Origin: Actinomycetota bacterium
Lineage (GTDB): Bacteria; Actinomycetota; Actinomycetes; S36-B12; FW305-bin1
Assembly: GCA_004297305.1 (NCBI GenBank)
Contig: SCTR01000010.1
Location: 124,001 to 188,000 of the forward strand
Direction of reading: 5' to 3'
Length of the DNA stretch: 64,000 nucleotides
This document shows positions 35,801 through 43,501 of the stretch, piece by piece (position 1 is the stretch's first letter; the number at the start of each line of letters is the position of its first letter). The translations under genes and the position numbers were made by a program. The notes beneath the pieces were generated by a model. It was not told where the DNA came from and did no database searches. It saw only the letters and a program-made list of their open reading frames with translations.

Positions 35801-36311
35801 GAGAGACCCGCAACTCCTGCGTCCGCTGTTCAATCGAGTTGAGGTCACGCATCGCCAGGTCCGCGAGGGTCATCTCCATCGGGGTCAACCGGCCCGATCG
35901 ACGGCTCGCCTGCATCAGCGAGAAAGCCCTGGCTGCGTAGCCACCCAGATGGCTTGCCGCCCCGGCAATCAGCCATTGGAATGGTGTGTCTTCAACGGTC
36001 GTAGCGTTCCGGGTGACAGCTTCTAACGCATACGAGGCCTGGATGAACCCCTGGCGTGCCAGCGTCTCATGATCCGCGGCGTCACCGTCGCTGGCTGACT
36101 CCAGTAGGTCGAGACTTGTTGATAAGAGCGCGTAGGCGTAGTTGAGAAGATCTGAGTCGAGGAGAGGACTGAACTGCGGTGCGTCCAGCGGCAGCACGCC
36201 CGCCCGCCTAATCATCGACTGTGCTTGGCCACGTGCAAGCAGGCGTCCCCTAAAGCCGGGTTCGGTTGCGGTGGCCACCGCTTCAGCGAGGTCAACTGGC
36301 TCACGAACCAC
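32802..36311 (-). CDS. hamB: HamB, Hachiman DEAD/DEAH-box helicase
   Basis: An 1169-aa superfamily-2 helicase of the Ski2-like group. Motif I PTSAGKTR lies near residue 335 after an about 300-residue N-terminal extension. TPLRALSAQ (Ia), LDEGH (motif II, near 430), SAVFPSG (III) and NVIGRAGRAF (VI) follow. A roughly 450-residue C-terminal region has no recognisable motif. Start GTG 36311 overlaps the hamA end by 11 bases. HamA plus a large SF2 helicase is the Hachiman pair, in which the helicase senses damaged or phage DNA and releases the HamA nuclease. HamB assignment rests on the helicase type and this partner. Confidence 0.82.
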   Translation of the reverse strand: MVREPVDLAEAVATATEPGFRGRLLARGQAQSMIRRAGVLPLDAPQFSPLLDSDLLNYAYALLSTSLDLLESASDGDAADHETLARQGFIQASYALEAVTRNATTVEDTPFQWLIAGAASHLGGYAARAFSLMQASRRSGRLTPMEMTLADLAMRDLNSIEQRTQELRVSPQVSDEALLRALAGDDESQEDPSSADQVGPLVLLLSENYLAAVATALYALEIGSPELLAAAIDDIQLGEQASLDVGTPGPWWVYRLTRHLLWDLSETSIQTNLPDDPPAGAREHRKRWRYLRRTFIESLLARGRSEIDLWPSQLHVVDRIFKDTRDLVVALPTSAGKTRIAELAVLACLAQKKRTVYVTPLRALSAQSEQVLARTFMPLGVRVSSLYGSMGVSNVDEDTLRSGDIVVATPEKLDFALRSDPSVLDDVGLVVLDEGHMIGASEREIRYEAQIQRLLRRSDASTRRILCLSAVFPSGTELDDFVAWITDDEPDGLHREPWRPTQQRFGLVEWRTDHARLTITLGADQPFIPRYIEAKPPSGRRRRLFPADQRELVVATAWRLVEEGQTVLVFCPQRNSVEPYAQAIIKLHEQGLVTSVLSPAVDLTNALAIGAEWFGADHPILKCLEIGVAIHHGALPGPFRREVERLLQLGTLKVTIASPTLAQGLNLSASAVLFHGLRRGRDKLKGSEFGNVIGRAGRAFVDTEGLVLYPIFEPTEQRRGEWFDLTQGDSGKALQSGLIEIGILLLRRMYASQGLSSIEPLLDYLTGGPEWSLPSVANEPNEATPAATSSWRSSLALLDVGILSIVGESDQEVDADTATQVVADALLDSLWERQLRRFDESSAAAIRGIVESRTRHLWRTSTPSQRRGWYLAGLGAEAGSELSLVSGEVIALAAQAEVAILDSAFGTAEDRIVDIAEIVFGLDVFAPETGIDDWPSVLRHWVRGSALSELPGDRVAVAQFVESDLVYRLVWGIEAARVFEVAQGDLTADLLMGMAVTAIETGTFNRSASVLIRMGFDHRLAAILAVTTTEATFESAADMRQWIRNLEPSVAFNPAWPTTESRSAWETFASRTRAQRSRRWGKQLKKLRDVTWYDAVPDAGTWLRVTNAGMGRIKIWSTGFDLLGEASIRLNAKRQGALRARRSRTGPGIELRYRGPSDLYPSVVKRRNR

Positions 36312-37065
36312 TGTCGATCACCTCCTGATAGGCGTCCTTGATGAATGCCTGATGCCCTTTGACTCGGAGCGTGATCGTGAGCTGGTCAATCGAGCCTGGG
36401 TAGGAGTTCAGATCTGCCGTTACGTGAGCGGAGGGGTCACCACCCGTGAAGAGGAACATGAGGTGACCGATTCGGTCCGGATGCACGCCATCTGCGAGTT
36501 GGAGTGCGAGTACCGCTTCGCCAACCGAGCTGTCTGCGGAATGAAGGAGCCGTTCGGCGAACTGCGTGAGCGAGTGTGGTGATGGCAGCTCTGCGTTGCG
36601 GGCCAGACCCGCACGAGCGGCGGCGACAGTGCGCTCTCCCAAGTTCAGGTGGCTCTTTGCCTCGACCTTTGTTATCCGGACGCCCCCGTCGGGGTCCACC
36701 TTCGCCCCCAGCACGTCGTCGCCTCTCATCGCCCATTCCTGATGATCGCGTTGAATGAGACGGCTGGGTCCAACCACGTAGCCGCACTCTTCAAACAGGT
36801 AACTAGTGGCGAGGATCTCCCCCATGTCCCCGGAACGGGCGCTTGACTTCGTCGGTAGCTTGTTTCGCAGAAACTGCGCGACACCACGCTTGCCGAAGCG
36901 CTCGGCGATTAGTGCTAGTGAGTCGGGCTCGGCGTAGGCCTCGGGAAGACCTGCGGCCACGGCCGCGATGCCGCGGGCGTCGTCGTCCGACTCAATGACA
37001 CCTGACATGTGAGCACCGACCGGCACCAGATCCCCAATCGTGCACCAGGTCCTGAAGTCGGTCAC
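36301..37065 (-). CDS. hamA: HamA, Hachiman nuclease (DUF1837)
   Basis: A 254-aa protein. A PD-(D/E)xK-like active site can be read as Glu83 (GDMGEILATSYL), Asp117 (MRGDDVLGAK) and Glu135-x-Lys137 (ITKVEAKSHL). The DUF1837 family of HamA proteins has this size and motif order. It is encoded directly upstream of and overlapping the HamB helicase. Expected role: DNA nuclease held inactive by HamB until infection. An alternative would be an unclassified nuclease-helicase pair. Confidence 0.78.
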   Translation of the reverse strand: MTDFRTWCTIGDLVPVGAHMSGVIESDDDARGIAAVAAGLPEAYAEPDSLALIAERFGKRGVAQFLRNKLPTKSSARSGDMGEILATSYLFEECGYVVGPSRLIQRDHQEWAMRGDDVLGAKVDPDGGVRITKVEAKSHLNLGERTVAAARAGLARNAELPSPHSLTQFAERLLHSADSSVGEAVLALQLADGVHPDRIGHLMFLFTGGDPSAHVTADLNSYPGSIDQLTITLRVKGHQAFIKDAYQEVIDSGS

Positions 37066-37140
37066 AGTCTCTCCGTCTCAGCGTTCGAAGAGGGTATTGA
37101 ACGCCTCAGAAAGGCTACCCGAGCCGAACCCTGACAGGCG

Positions 37141-37824
37141 TTATTCGGGAAAGTCATTCGCGCCGAACTGACGCACCTGGGACAGGGCCCATGTGAGTTC
37201 AGCGGCCCAGCTTGTGAAAAACCCCCGCGCGAGCGGGAGCTCATCGTGGCCAAGTGGGATCTCGTGGTCGTCGAACCGGCCGAGGGTTCCAATCATCTGT
37301 GCGAGCACGGCGAGGTCGAATCCTGCATCGAGCGCTTGCGCCTGCTCGATGAGGGTGTCTTTGCCGAAGCGTTGCGCGAGGACGTACACGTCGGCAAAGT
37401 CGCGGGCTTCGGCGCGACCGAAGAGTGCGAGCAGCTTTCGGCCGGCGAGCTCGAGCGGCGCGAGGGTCGGCCCGAGGACGGTGACGGTTGGTTGCCTGTG
37501 GGGTCGGGAGTCGATGGCGAGGTCCACCAGGGTCTCCTCCCCCGACCGCGAGACGATCATCCGACAGAACGTGGGTCAGTCCTGGACGATGACGATGCCG
37601 TAGTCCCGTTCCCGGAGTACCTCCACGAACGCGTCCTTGGCTTGGATCACCGAGGTGGTGGGTGTCGCGGTGAACAAGTCGAGATCCTCGGTGGGGCGAG
37701 CGATCAAGGCCGAGGCCAGGAGCGCGGCACCGCCCGCGACGAGATAGCCCTTGGCCGAGTCGAGGGAGAAGACGATGGCCGCGAGGTCGACCTGGAACGC
37801 GGTGAGCTGTTCCGGGCGCTCCAT
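37141..37824 (-). pseudogene. AbiEii/AbiGii-like nucleotidyltransferase with internal stop
   Basis: From ATG 37824 the frame reads AAIVFSLDSAKGYLVAGGAA..TEDLDLF (nucleotidyltransferase GG...DxD motif) to DYGIVIVQD, then a TGA at 37576-37578. The same frame continues without shift as PTFCRMIVSRSGEETLVDLA and ends at 37141 (LELAGRKLLALFGRAEARDFADVYVLAQR is the family's second conserved block). The complete product would be about 227 aa. It overlaps the XRE gene (TGATG), giving an antitoxin-toxin order. The stop probably inactivates it. The C-terminal piece has its own ATG at 37560. Confidence 0.72.
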
Positions 37825-38345
37825 CAAGCCGCCTGCTCGACAGCCTGCCCCGTGGCCACGGCGTTCCACGCGGCCCGGGTGCTGCGCGGGAGGACGAGTT
37901 CGTCCCACAGGTCGACGAGCAGGGCGCCGTCGACGTAGGTGAGGACATCTTGGGGTCCGCCCTCGCGTAGGACGATCTCGTAGACGCGGGCCCGCTGGCG
38001 GCGGTCGCGGAGGTCGTAGCTGCGGCCTCGGTCGGACCAGTTCAGGTGCAGCGGAAGCTCCACCGTGGCGAGGGCACGGTCGATGGGCAGACGAGGCAGG
38101 GCGTTGGGGACCCGGATCGGGCGACCGCGGTCGGTGGCGACCTGCCGGAACTCGATCCGTGGGGTGAGGGTGAGGTCGAACCCTGCCGCGGCCACGATCC
38201 GGTCCGCGGTCTGGAGGGTGGGTGACTTCCGGTCGTGCTCGTAGGCAGAGAGCGTAGTCCGCGAGGTGCCAGCCCATCGAGCCAGGGCAACCTGCGAGAG
38301 GCCCGCGGCCTCGCGGGCCTGTTCAAGCACGTTCCCGGAACTCAT
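37824..38345 (-). CDS. XRE-family regulator, probable antitoxin of the AbiEii-like gene
   Basis: A 173-aa protein beginning MSSGNVLEQAREAAGLSQVALARWAG. The helix-turn-helix covers about residues 5-62 (TSRTTLSAYEHDRKSPTLQTADRI). The C-terminal 100 residues (LPIDRALATVELPLHLNWSD..VYEIVLREGGPQDVLTYVDG) have no assigned fold but recur with AbiEii-like nucleotidyltransferases. Its stop overlaps the next ATG. It starts about 43 bases after the integrase stop, in the same direction. The open frame extends upstream into the out-of-frame part of the integrase, which is not coding. Confidence 0.75.
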   Translation of the reverse strand: MSSGNVLEQAREAAGLSQVALARWAGTSRTTLSAYEHDRKSPTLQTADRIVAAAGFDLTLTPRIEFRQVATDRGRPIRVPNALPRLPIDRALATVELPLHLNWSDRGRSYDLRDRRQRARVYEIVLREGGPQDVLTYVDGALLVDLWDELVLPRSTRAAWNAVATGQAVEQAA

Positions 38346-38388
38346 ACCGCAGCGTATCCGATCAGATACCTGCCTCCAAATCCCGAAT

Positions 38389-39314
38389 TCATAGCCCAAG
38401 GGCGCGGCTGGAGGTGTACTCGGGGGCTTGGGCGGGGCGGATGTAGCGCTCGATGAGGGTGGAAAGCCGCTTGTGACGGGTCTGCGCGGCGATCCGGTCC
38501 AGCGCGACGCCGGCGACGGCCGCGGTCGTAGCGTGTCCGGCGCGCAACGAGTGCGCGGTGATCCGCTCCGCGGCCAGACCAGCAGCTCTGGCGCGCTTGC
38601 GGAGCACCATCGAGATCGCCTCACCAGAGATCGGCTCCATTGTGACGACACGGCGGGGCATGGCAGTGAACAGCCGCCCCGGATCGTTCCCACGGACAGC
38701 GAGCCAGGCATCGAGGGCGGCGATGGGGTCAGTGGTGGCGTGCTGGCCATGGACGACGGCAACGGCCTGGCCGTCGGCGTACTGGTCGGTCTTGGAACGG
38801 CGGATGGTGAGCATGACGCCGCCGGGCTTGAACTCGACATCGCCAGCGTGAGCGCGGCGAGCTCGGAGCGCCGCAGTGCCGAGGCGAAGCCAAGCAGGAT
38901 CATCGCGGCGTCGCGGACACCCAGCGGAGTGGTGCGGTCGATGTGTTCGACGATCTGGCGGATGTCGTCGGTGCTCAGGGGACGGGCTTGGCGCCGCGGT
39001 GCGGCGCCGATGATGCGTCGTAGCCCGCGGCGGACCTGGCGGACGCCCTCGGTGAGGATCGGGTCATCGAGCTCGCGCCGCCGATGTTGGTACGCGATGG
39101 CGCCGCAGATCAGGTCGATGCTGCCGACCGAGAGTCCGTCGGCGGCGCGTTCGGTGAGGTAGGCGCAGATCAGCGCGGGCTCAGCAGGGAGCGCAACCAC
39201 ACAGCGGGCGGCGCACCAGCGCTCCCACTGGCTCCACGCCCAGTCGTACATGGTGCGGGTGGACTCGGCATGAGACGCTGTGATCGCGTCGGCGATCCGG
39301 ACGGCCTCCCCCAC
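38389..39314 (-). pseudogene. tyrosine recombinase/integrase, frameshifted
   Basis: The N-terminal half (GTG 39314) has a SAM-like core-binding domain (STRTMYDWAWSQWERWC..ICAYLTERAADG) and reaches the first catalytic Arg in ALRRSELAALTLA. There the frame shifts: the natural continuation DVEFKPGGVMLTIRRSKTDQ is in another frame and runs to 38389. That second part contains HSLRAGHATT (His-x-x-Arg box), TRHKRLSTLIERY with the Tyr nucleophile (YIR). One base appears missing near 38841. All catalytic parts are present, so it is a recent loss or a sequencing error. It lies 266 bases from the tRNA it would target. Confidence 0.85.
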
Positions 39315-39539
39315 GCTCAGTCCAGCGGGCAGATGAAGGTCGTCGGGCTCAGATGTCCAGGGATGGGCTCACCCACAGGTTGTACGGAACGAGATCGCCG
39401 CCACCGGAGCCGCCCCTGCTGCGCCGCCATCGGGGCCAGCCGTCGAGCCACACGCGACTCATGCGCGGGACGCTCTGTTATGAGCGGTCGTGTCGATCAA
39501 AGGAGCCGCAAGTGGACACCAAATCAAATCTCTAAACCT

Positions 39540-39576
39540 TTCAGGCCCGGAGATCCGTAGATCCCGGGCCTGAAAT
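39540..39576 (-). terminator. hairpin downstream of tRNA-fMet
   Basis: An inverted repeat of TTCAGGCCCGG-type arms (one-base bulge, CGTA loop) starts immediately beyond the tRNA 3' end. On the minus strand it is followed by AAAGGTTTAG, a weak U-tract. It was probably brought by the island, since it lies on the island side of the repeat. Confidence 0.55.
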
Positions 39577-39579
39577 CAG

Positions 39580-39614
39580 TAGCGGGGGCAGGATTTGAAC
39601 CTGCGACCTCTGGG
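39580..39614 (-). repeat. attachment-site repeat within tRNA-fMet
   Basis: This 35-bp segment is identical to 29027-29061. It covers the tRNA 3' half, so the tRNA stays intact after integration. Confidence 0.92.
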
Positions 39615-39653
39615 TTATGAGCCCAGCGAGCTACCGAGCTGCTCCACCCCGCG
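39580..39653 (-). tRNA. initiator tRNA-fMet (CAT)
   Basis: The minus strand reads CGCGGGGTGGAGCAGCTCGG at its 5' end, CTCATAA in the anticodon loop and a GTTCAAATC T loop, 74 bases without encoded CCA. Initiator marks: a non-Watson-Crick pair at 1-72 (C against T) and three consecutive G:C pairs at the bottom of the anticodon stem (GGG/CCC). This separates it from elongator Met and Ile2 tRNAs. Its 3' half was rebuilt by the island's attachment sequence. Confidence 0.95.
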
Positions 39654-39891
39654 CTGGCCTTGTGGCTCCGACACGATACGACAGTCGGCCCGCGCCGCCA
39701 AATCGACGTCGCACCGCCGCGGAGTCGTGTCAGCTGCGCTCAGCGGCCGCCCCCCGCGTTCCCGACCCGCGCACCGTGCGGCACGGCGGCCGCGCCGCTC
39801 ACAGCAGCCGCGACGGCACGCCCCGCCCGCCGCCCACGTCCCCACGTCGTGGCGCAGCCGTCCGCCGGCTACGCCGTCGGCCGCTCGTGGA

Positions 39892-42843
39892 CTACGCCGT
39901 CGGGCGTCTACTGGCCGTCGCGCTCGGGCTCGCCGACGGCGTGGCCGACGGGCTCGGGCCGCTCAGCCGGCTCTCGGCGTCCTCGGCTCGTGCCACCGCG
40001 TCGAGCAGCCGCTTCTGCGCGTCCCCTAACGCCGTCCAGTCGCCGGCCTGCATCGCTGCCTGGAGGTCCGACGACGCCTTCGCCGCGTCGGCGACCGCCG
40101 CCGCCAGGTCGGCTCTGGCATCGGCCGTCCCGCCCGTGGACGAACCGCCGCCGTTGTCCGGCGGTGGGCTCGTGGTCGGCGCGTTCGGGTTGAACACCTG
40201 CGCCAGCGCCTCGGGCAGCGTGTTGGCGAGGACCACCTTGGGCCCGTAGCCGGCGAGCACCCGCCGTAGCAGCGGGTAGCCGGACGCGCCGGTCGACTTC
40301 ACGTACACCGGCTCGACGTACAGCAGTCCGTCGTTGAACGGCAACGACAGCAGGTTGCCGAACTGCACGTCGGACCCGCCGCGCCGCAACAGCGACAGCT
40401 GCTGGCTGACGTCCGGATCGGACTCGAAGTTGTTCTGGACCTGCTGCGGGCCCGGGATCGTCGTACTGCTGGGTAACTGCAGCACGCGTATCGTCCCGTA
40501 GTCCGGGCCGGGCGTGGAGTTCACCGCCATGAACGCCGCCAACGTCTGTCTGCGTTGTGGCGCGAAGGTTGTCGTGAGCGAGAACGACGGCTTGTCCTGG
40601 CCCGGCATCTGCAGGGTCAGGTAGTACGGCGGCTGGAAGTTCGTCGCCGGCGTCTTCGTCGGGTCGATGGGCACCACCCAGAAGTCCGTGGCGTTGTAGA
40701 ACGTCGCCGCGTCCGTCACGTGGTAGCGCGACAGCACCGTGCGCTGCACCTTGAAGATGTCCTCGGGGTAGCGCACGTGCGCCTCGACGGCTGTCGGGAA
40801 GGCCGAACGGTCCTGCACCACACCGGGGAACGCCTTGCGCCAGGTCGCCAGGACCGGGTCCGACTCGTCCCAGGCATACAACGAGACGGTGCCGTCGTAG
40901 GCGTCGACGACGGCTTTCACCGAGTTGCGGATGTAGTTGATCTGGTCCTGCGGCTGGACGACGTTCGTGCCGGTCCGCGCGGTGATCGAGTCCGACGTCG
41001 CGTCCTCGAGCGAGACCTGCGAGGAGTAGGGGAAGGCGTCGGTCGTGGTGTACCCGTCGACGATCCAGACGATCCGGCCGTCCACCACCGCCGGATACGG
41101 GTCGCGGTCCAACGTCAACCACGGCGCGACCTTCTCCACCCGGGTCAGCGGGTCACGGTCCCACAGGATCCGTGACTCGGAGTTCACCAGGTCGGACAGG
41201 ATGATGTTGGGATCCTGGAACTTCGTCGCGAACACCAGTCGGTTGAAGAAGTTCCCGACCGACACGCCGCCGATGCCGTCGTAGGTGTTGTTGCGCTGAC
41301 CGGAGGAGACCGCGTCGTCGGGGTAGTCCAGCTCGCGCGGCGGTGAGCCGGCGGGAGCGCCCACGATCGAGTACGGCGGCGACAGTTCGCCGAAGTAGAT
41401 CCGCGGCTGACTGATCGACAGCGAGCCGGACGGCGGGATGTTCGACTCGAAGAACGACGGTTGTCCGTCGGCGGTCTGCGCGTTGTCGTAGGCGCCGACG
41501 AAGCCGTACCCGTGGGTGAACACGGCCTTGTCGTTCGCCCAGTTGCGCTGCGCGTCCGGCAATCCGGACAGGTTGATCTCGCGGACCGCGACGACGGCAC
41601 CGCGCTGGGTGTTGTCCAGCGAGTACCGGTCGACGTCGAGGGTGTCAGCGAACGAGTAGTACGCCCGGACCTGCTGCAGCTGGTCGTAGGTGGGGCTCAC
41701 CACCGCCGGATCGAGCAGCCGGATGTTGCCCAGCGTCCCGGCGTTGGCAGCCAGCACCTGCGGGGTCGGTGTCGTGGTGGTCCCTGCGTAGTTCTGCACC
41801 TTCGCGTCGGCGATGCCGTACGCCTCCCGCGTCGCGGCGATGTTGCGCTCGATGTACGGCTGCTCCTTCACCAGTTCGCTGGGTCGGACCTGGAACTGCT
41901 GGACGATCAGCGGGTAGAGCCAGCCGATGAGGACGCTGGACAGCACCATCAGGCCCAGCCCGATCAGCGCGAGCGCCCAGGTCCGCCGGAAAGCGTTGAT
42001 GAAGAACAGGATCGCGCATCCGACGGCGATGAACGCCAGGATGGTCGTCGCGGGCAGGACGGCATTGACGTCGGTGTACTTCATCCCGGTGAAGCCCTGG
42101 ACCAGGCTCTGCGGGTTGATCTCCAGGCCGTACCGGTCCAGCCAGTACGCACCGGCCTTCAGCAGCAGGAACAGTCCGACCAGGATCGACAGATGTGCTT
42201 GCGCCGCACCGGTCGCCCGCTCCCCGGCCGCCTGCAGCCGCAGGCCGCCGTACAGGTAGTGCACCACCGCCGCGGCGACGAACGACAGGGCCACGGCGAC
42301 GAAGAGGAACCCGATCACGAAACGCTGGAACGGGTACGTGAACACGAAGTACGAGATGTCGATGCCGAACTGCGGGTCCGTCTGGCCGAAATCAGTGGCG
42401 TTGCGCCACTGCAGGAAGGTCCGCCACTCGGTCGCCGCCGACACCCCGGCGAGGATCCCGAGCAGGGTCGGCAGCACGATGACCACCGCGCGCCGGAACG
42501 GCTCGATGGCCACCCGGTAGCGGTCCAGCGACGCCTGCTCCGGGGTCATCCCGCCGAAGACCGGCCGCAGTCGCCAGGCCAGCCACATGTTCAGCGCGAT
42601 GATCACCGCCATGCCGATGCCGAAGACCGCGAACAGCAGGATCCGGGTGGTCAGCTGGGTGGTGTAGACCGAGGACTTGTCGATCGACTGGAACCACAGC
42701 CAGTCAGTCCAGTACCCGGTGAACAGCACGAAACCGCCGATGAGCACGAGCAGCACCAGCAGAGTCGGCAGCAGCACCCGGCCACGACCGGATCGGGTCG
42801 TGGCGGAGCCGCCGCCCGCGGCGGCCGGCATGGAGAAGGTCAC
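39892..42843 (-). CDS. UPF0182 family membrane protein
   Basis: A 983-aa protein of the UPF0182 family (COG1615), the usual length. Seven or so membrane helices fill about residues 25-330 (first: LLPTLLVLLVLIGGFVLFTG). A large extracytoplasmic domain follows to about 900, and a Ser/Thr/Pro/Ala-rich tail. Function is unknown. It is essential-adjacent backbone in many actinomycetes, next to the PDZ protease. It is divergent from the PPA1309-family gene. The 238 bases between the tRNA and its stop contain no gene. Confidence 0.93.
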   Translation of the reverse strand: MTFSMPAAAGGGSATTRSGRGRVLLPTLLVLLVLIGGFVLFTGYWTDWLWFQSIDKSSVYTTQLTTRILLFAVFGIGMAVIIALNMWLAWRLRPVFGGMTPEQASLDRYRVAIEPFRRAVVIVLPTLLGILAGVSAATEWRTFLQWRNATDFGQTDPQFGIDISYFVFTYPFQRFVIGFLFVAVALSFVAAAVVHYLYGGLRLQAAGERATGAAQAHLSILVGLFLLLKAGAYWLDRYGLEINPQSLVQGFTGMKYTDVNAVLPATTILAFIAVGCAILFFINAFRRTWALALIGLGLMVLSSVLIGWLYPLIVQQFQVRPSELVKEQPYIERNIAATREAYGIADAKVQNYAGTTTTPTPQVLAANAGTLGNIRLLDPAVVSPTYDQLQQVRAYYSFADTLDVDRYSLDNTQRGAVVAVREINLSGLPDAQRNWANDKAVFTHGYGFVGAYDNAQTADGQPSFFESNIPPSGSLSISQPRIYFGELSPPYSIVGAPAGSPPRELDYPDDAVSSGQRNNTYDGIGGVSVGNFFNRLVFATKFQDPNIILSDLVNSESRILWDRDPLTRVEKVAPWLTLDRDPYPAVVDGRIVWIVDGYTTTDAFPYSSQVSLEDATSDSITARTGTNVVQPQDQINYIRNSVKAVVDAYDGTVSLYAWDESDPVLATWRKAFPGVVQDRSAFPTAVEAHVRYPEDIFKVQRTVLSRYHVTDAATFYNATDFWVVPIDPTKTPATNFQPPYYLTLQMPGQDKPSFSLTTTFAPQRRQTLAAFMAVNSTPGPDYGTIRVLQLPSSTTIPGPQQVQNNFESDPDVSQQLSLLRRGGSDVQFGNLLSLPFNDGLLYVEPVYVKSTGASGYPLLRRVLAGYGPKVVLANTLPEALAQVFNPNAPTTSPPPDNGGGSSTGGTADARADLAAAVADAAKASSDLQAAMQAGDWTALGDAQKRLLDAVARAEDAESRLSGPSPSATPSASPSATASRRPTA

Positions 42844-42870
42844 CGGTCGAACCTACGTCACACTGAGCGC

Positions 42871-43377
42871 GTGAGCGGCGACCTGTCCCCCGTGGTGATC
42901 GAGATCGAGCAGCATGTGTCCTCCGAGGGTTGGGACCAGCCGGCGCGCCTGTTCGCGCTGGTCCGCACCGCCGAGCTCGCGGCCGCCGAGCCCGAACTCG
43001 CCGCCCAGCTGGGGCTGGCCGACGACGCGTACTCCTTGACCCCTGTCGAGCAGGAGGAGTTCCCCACCGACGACCTGGAAGCCGCGCTCGCCCAGATCGG
43101 CTGGCCGCCGGAGGTCGCGGGCGTCGCGCTGGCGATCGAGCGGGTGGTCCTCCCGCCGCAGGCCGAGGCCGACCTGCCCGACAGCGGGGATGTCGCGGCC
43201 GCGGCGGCCGCCCACCCGGCGGCACACGACGTCCGGCTCGTCGTCGCCGTCGATCGGGACGGCGGGCGTAGCTGCGCGATCCGGGTCCGCGGCCACGACG
43301 AGCCGGGCGACGTCGCGGTCGGCGCCGACCTCGCACCGGCGCTGGCCGACGCGCTCGCGGCGACGCTCGCCGACTGA
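42871..43377 (+). CDS. PPA1309 family protein
   Basis: A 168-aa acidic protein from GTG 42871. Typical features are the opening PVVIEIEQHVSSEGWDQPAR, LFALVRTAEL, and the block EFPTDDLEAALAQIGWPPEV and AIERVVLPP. Function is unknown. The gene is conserved beside UPF0182 and the PDZ protease in actinomycetes. It overlaps only shadows on the other strand. Confidence 0.88.
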   Translation: MSGDLSPVVIEIEQHVSSEGWDQPARLFALVRTAELAAAEPELAAQLGLADDAYSLTPVEQEEFPTDDLEAALAQIGWPPEVAGVALAIERVVLPPQAEADLPDSGDVAAAAAAHPAAHDVRLVVAVDRDGGRSCAIRVRGHDEPGDVAVGADLAPALADALAATLAD

Positions 43378-43501
43378 TCGATCCGGCACGGCGCCGCCGG
43401 TAGCGCCGCAGCGATCGCTCCCGCGCCGGGCAGGCATACCGCGGCGGCAACGTGCGGGCGGTGGAGCGCCGGCGGTACGGCGCCGCCGGTAGCGCTGACG
43501 G

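Larger units (their letters stand above)
29027..39614. mobile_element. tRNA-fMet integrated defence island (about 10.6 kb)
   Basis: The element is delimited by two 35-bp direct repeats, one inside the intact initiator tRNA (39580-39614) and one orphan copy (29027-29061). A tyrosine integrase lies directly beside the tRNA, as expected for tRNA-targeting elements. Cargo: SIR2-APAZ and short Argonaute (plus strand), then HamB, HamA, an AbiEii-like pseudogene, an XRE regulator and the integrase (all minus strand). No replication or transfer genes are present. The integrase is frameshifted, so the island is probably immobile unless helped in trans. Confidence 0.85.

Noticed and set aside
37575-37579. 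Selenocysteine at the AbiEii-like TGA
   Set aside because: The family has no selenoprotein members and no SECIS-like hairpin or sel genes are seen. A nonsense mutation is simpler.
37824-39314. A 496-aa integrase-XRE fusion protein in one open frame
   Set aside because: The middle of this frame is Ser/Pro-rich nonsense, while the true integrase C-terminus is in another frame. The single ORF is an accident of the frameshift.
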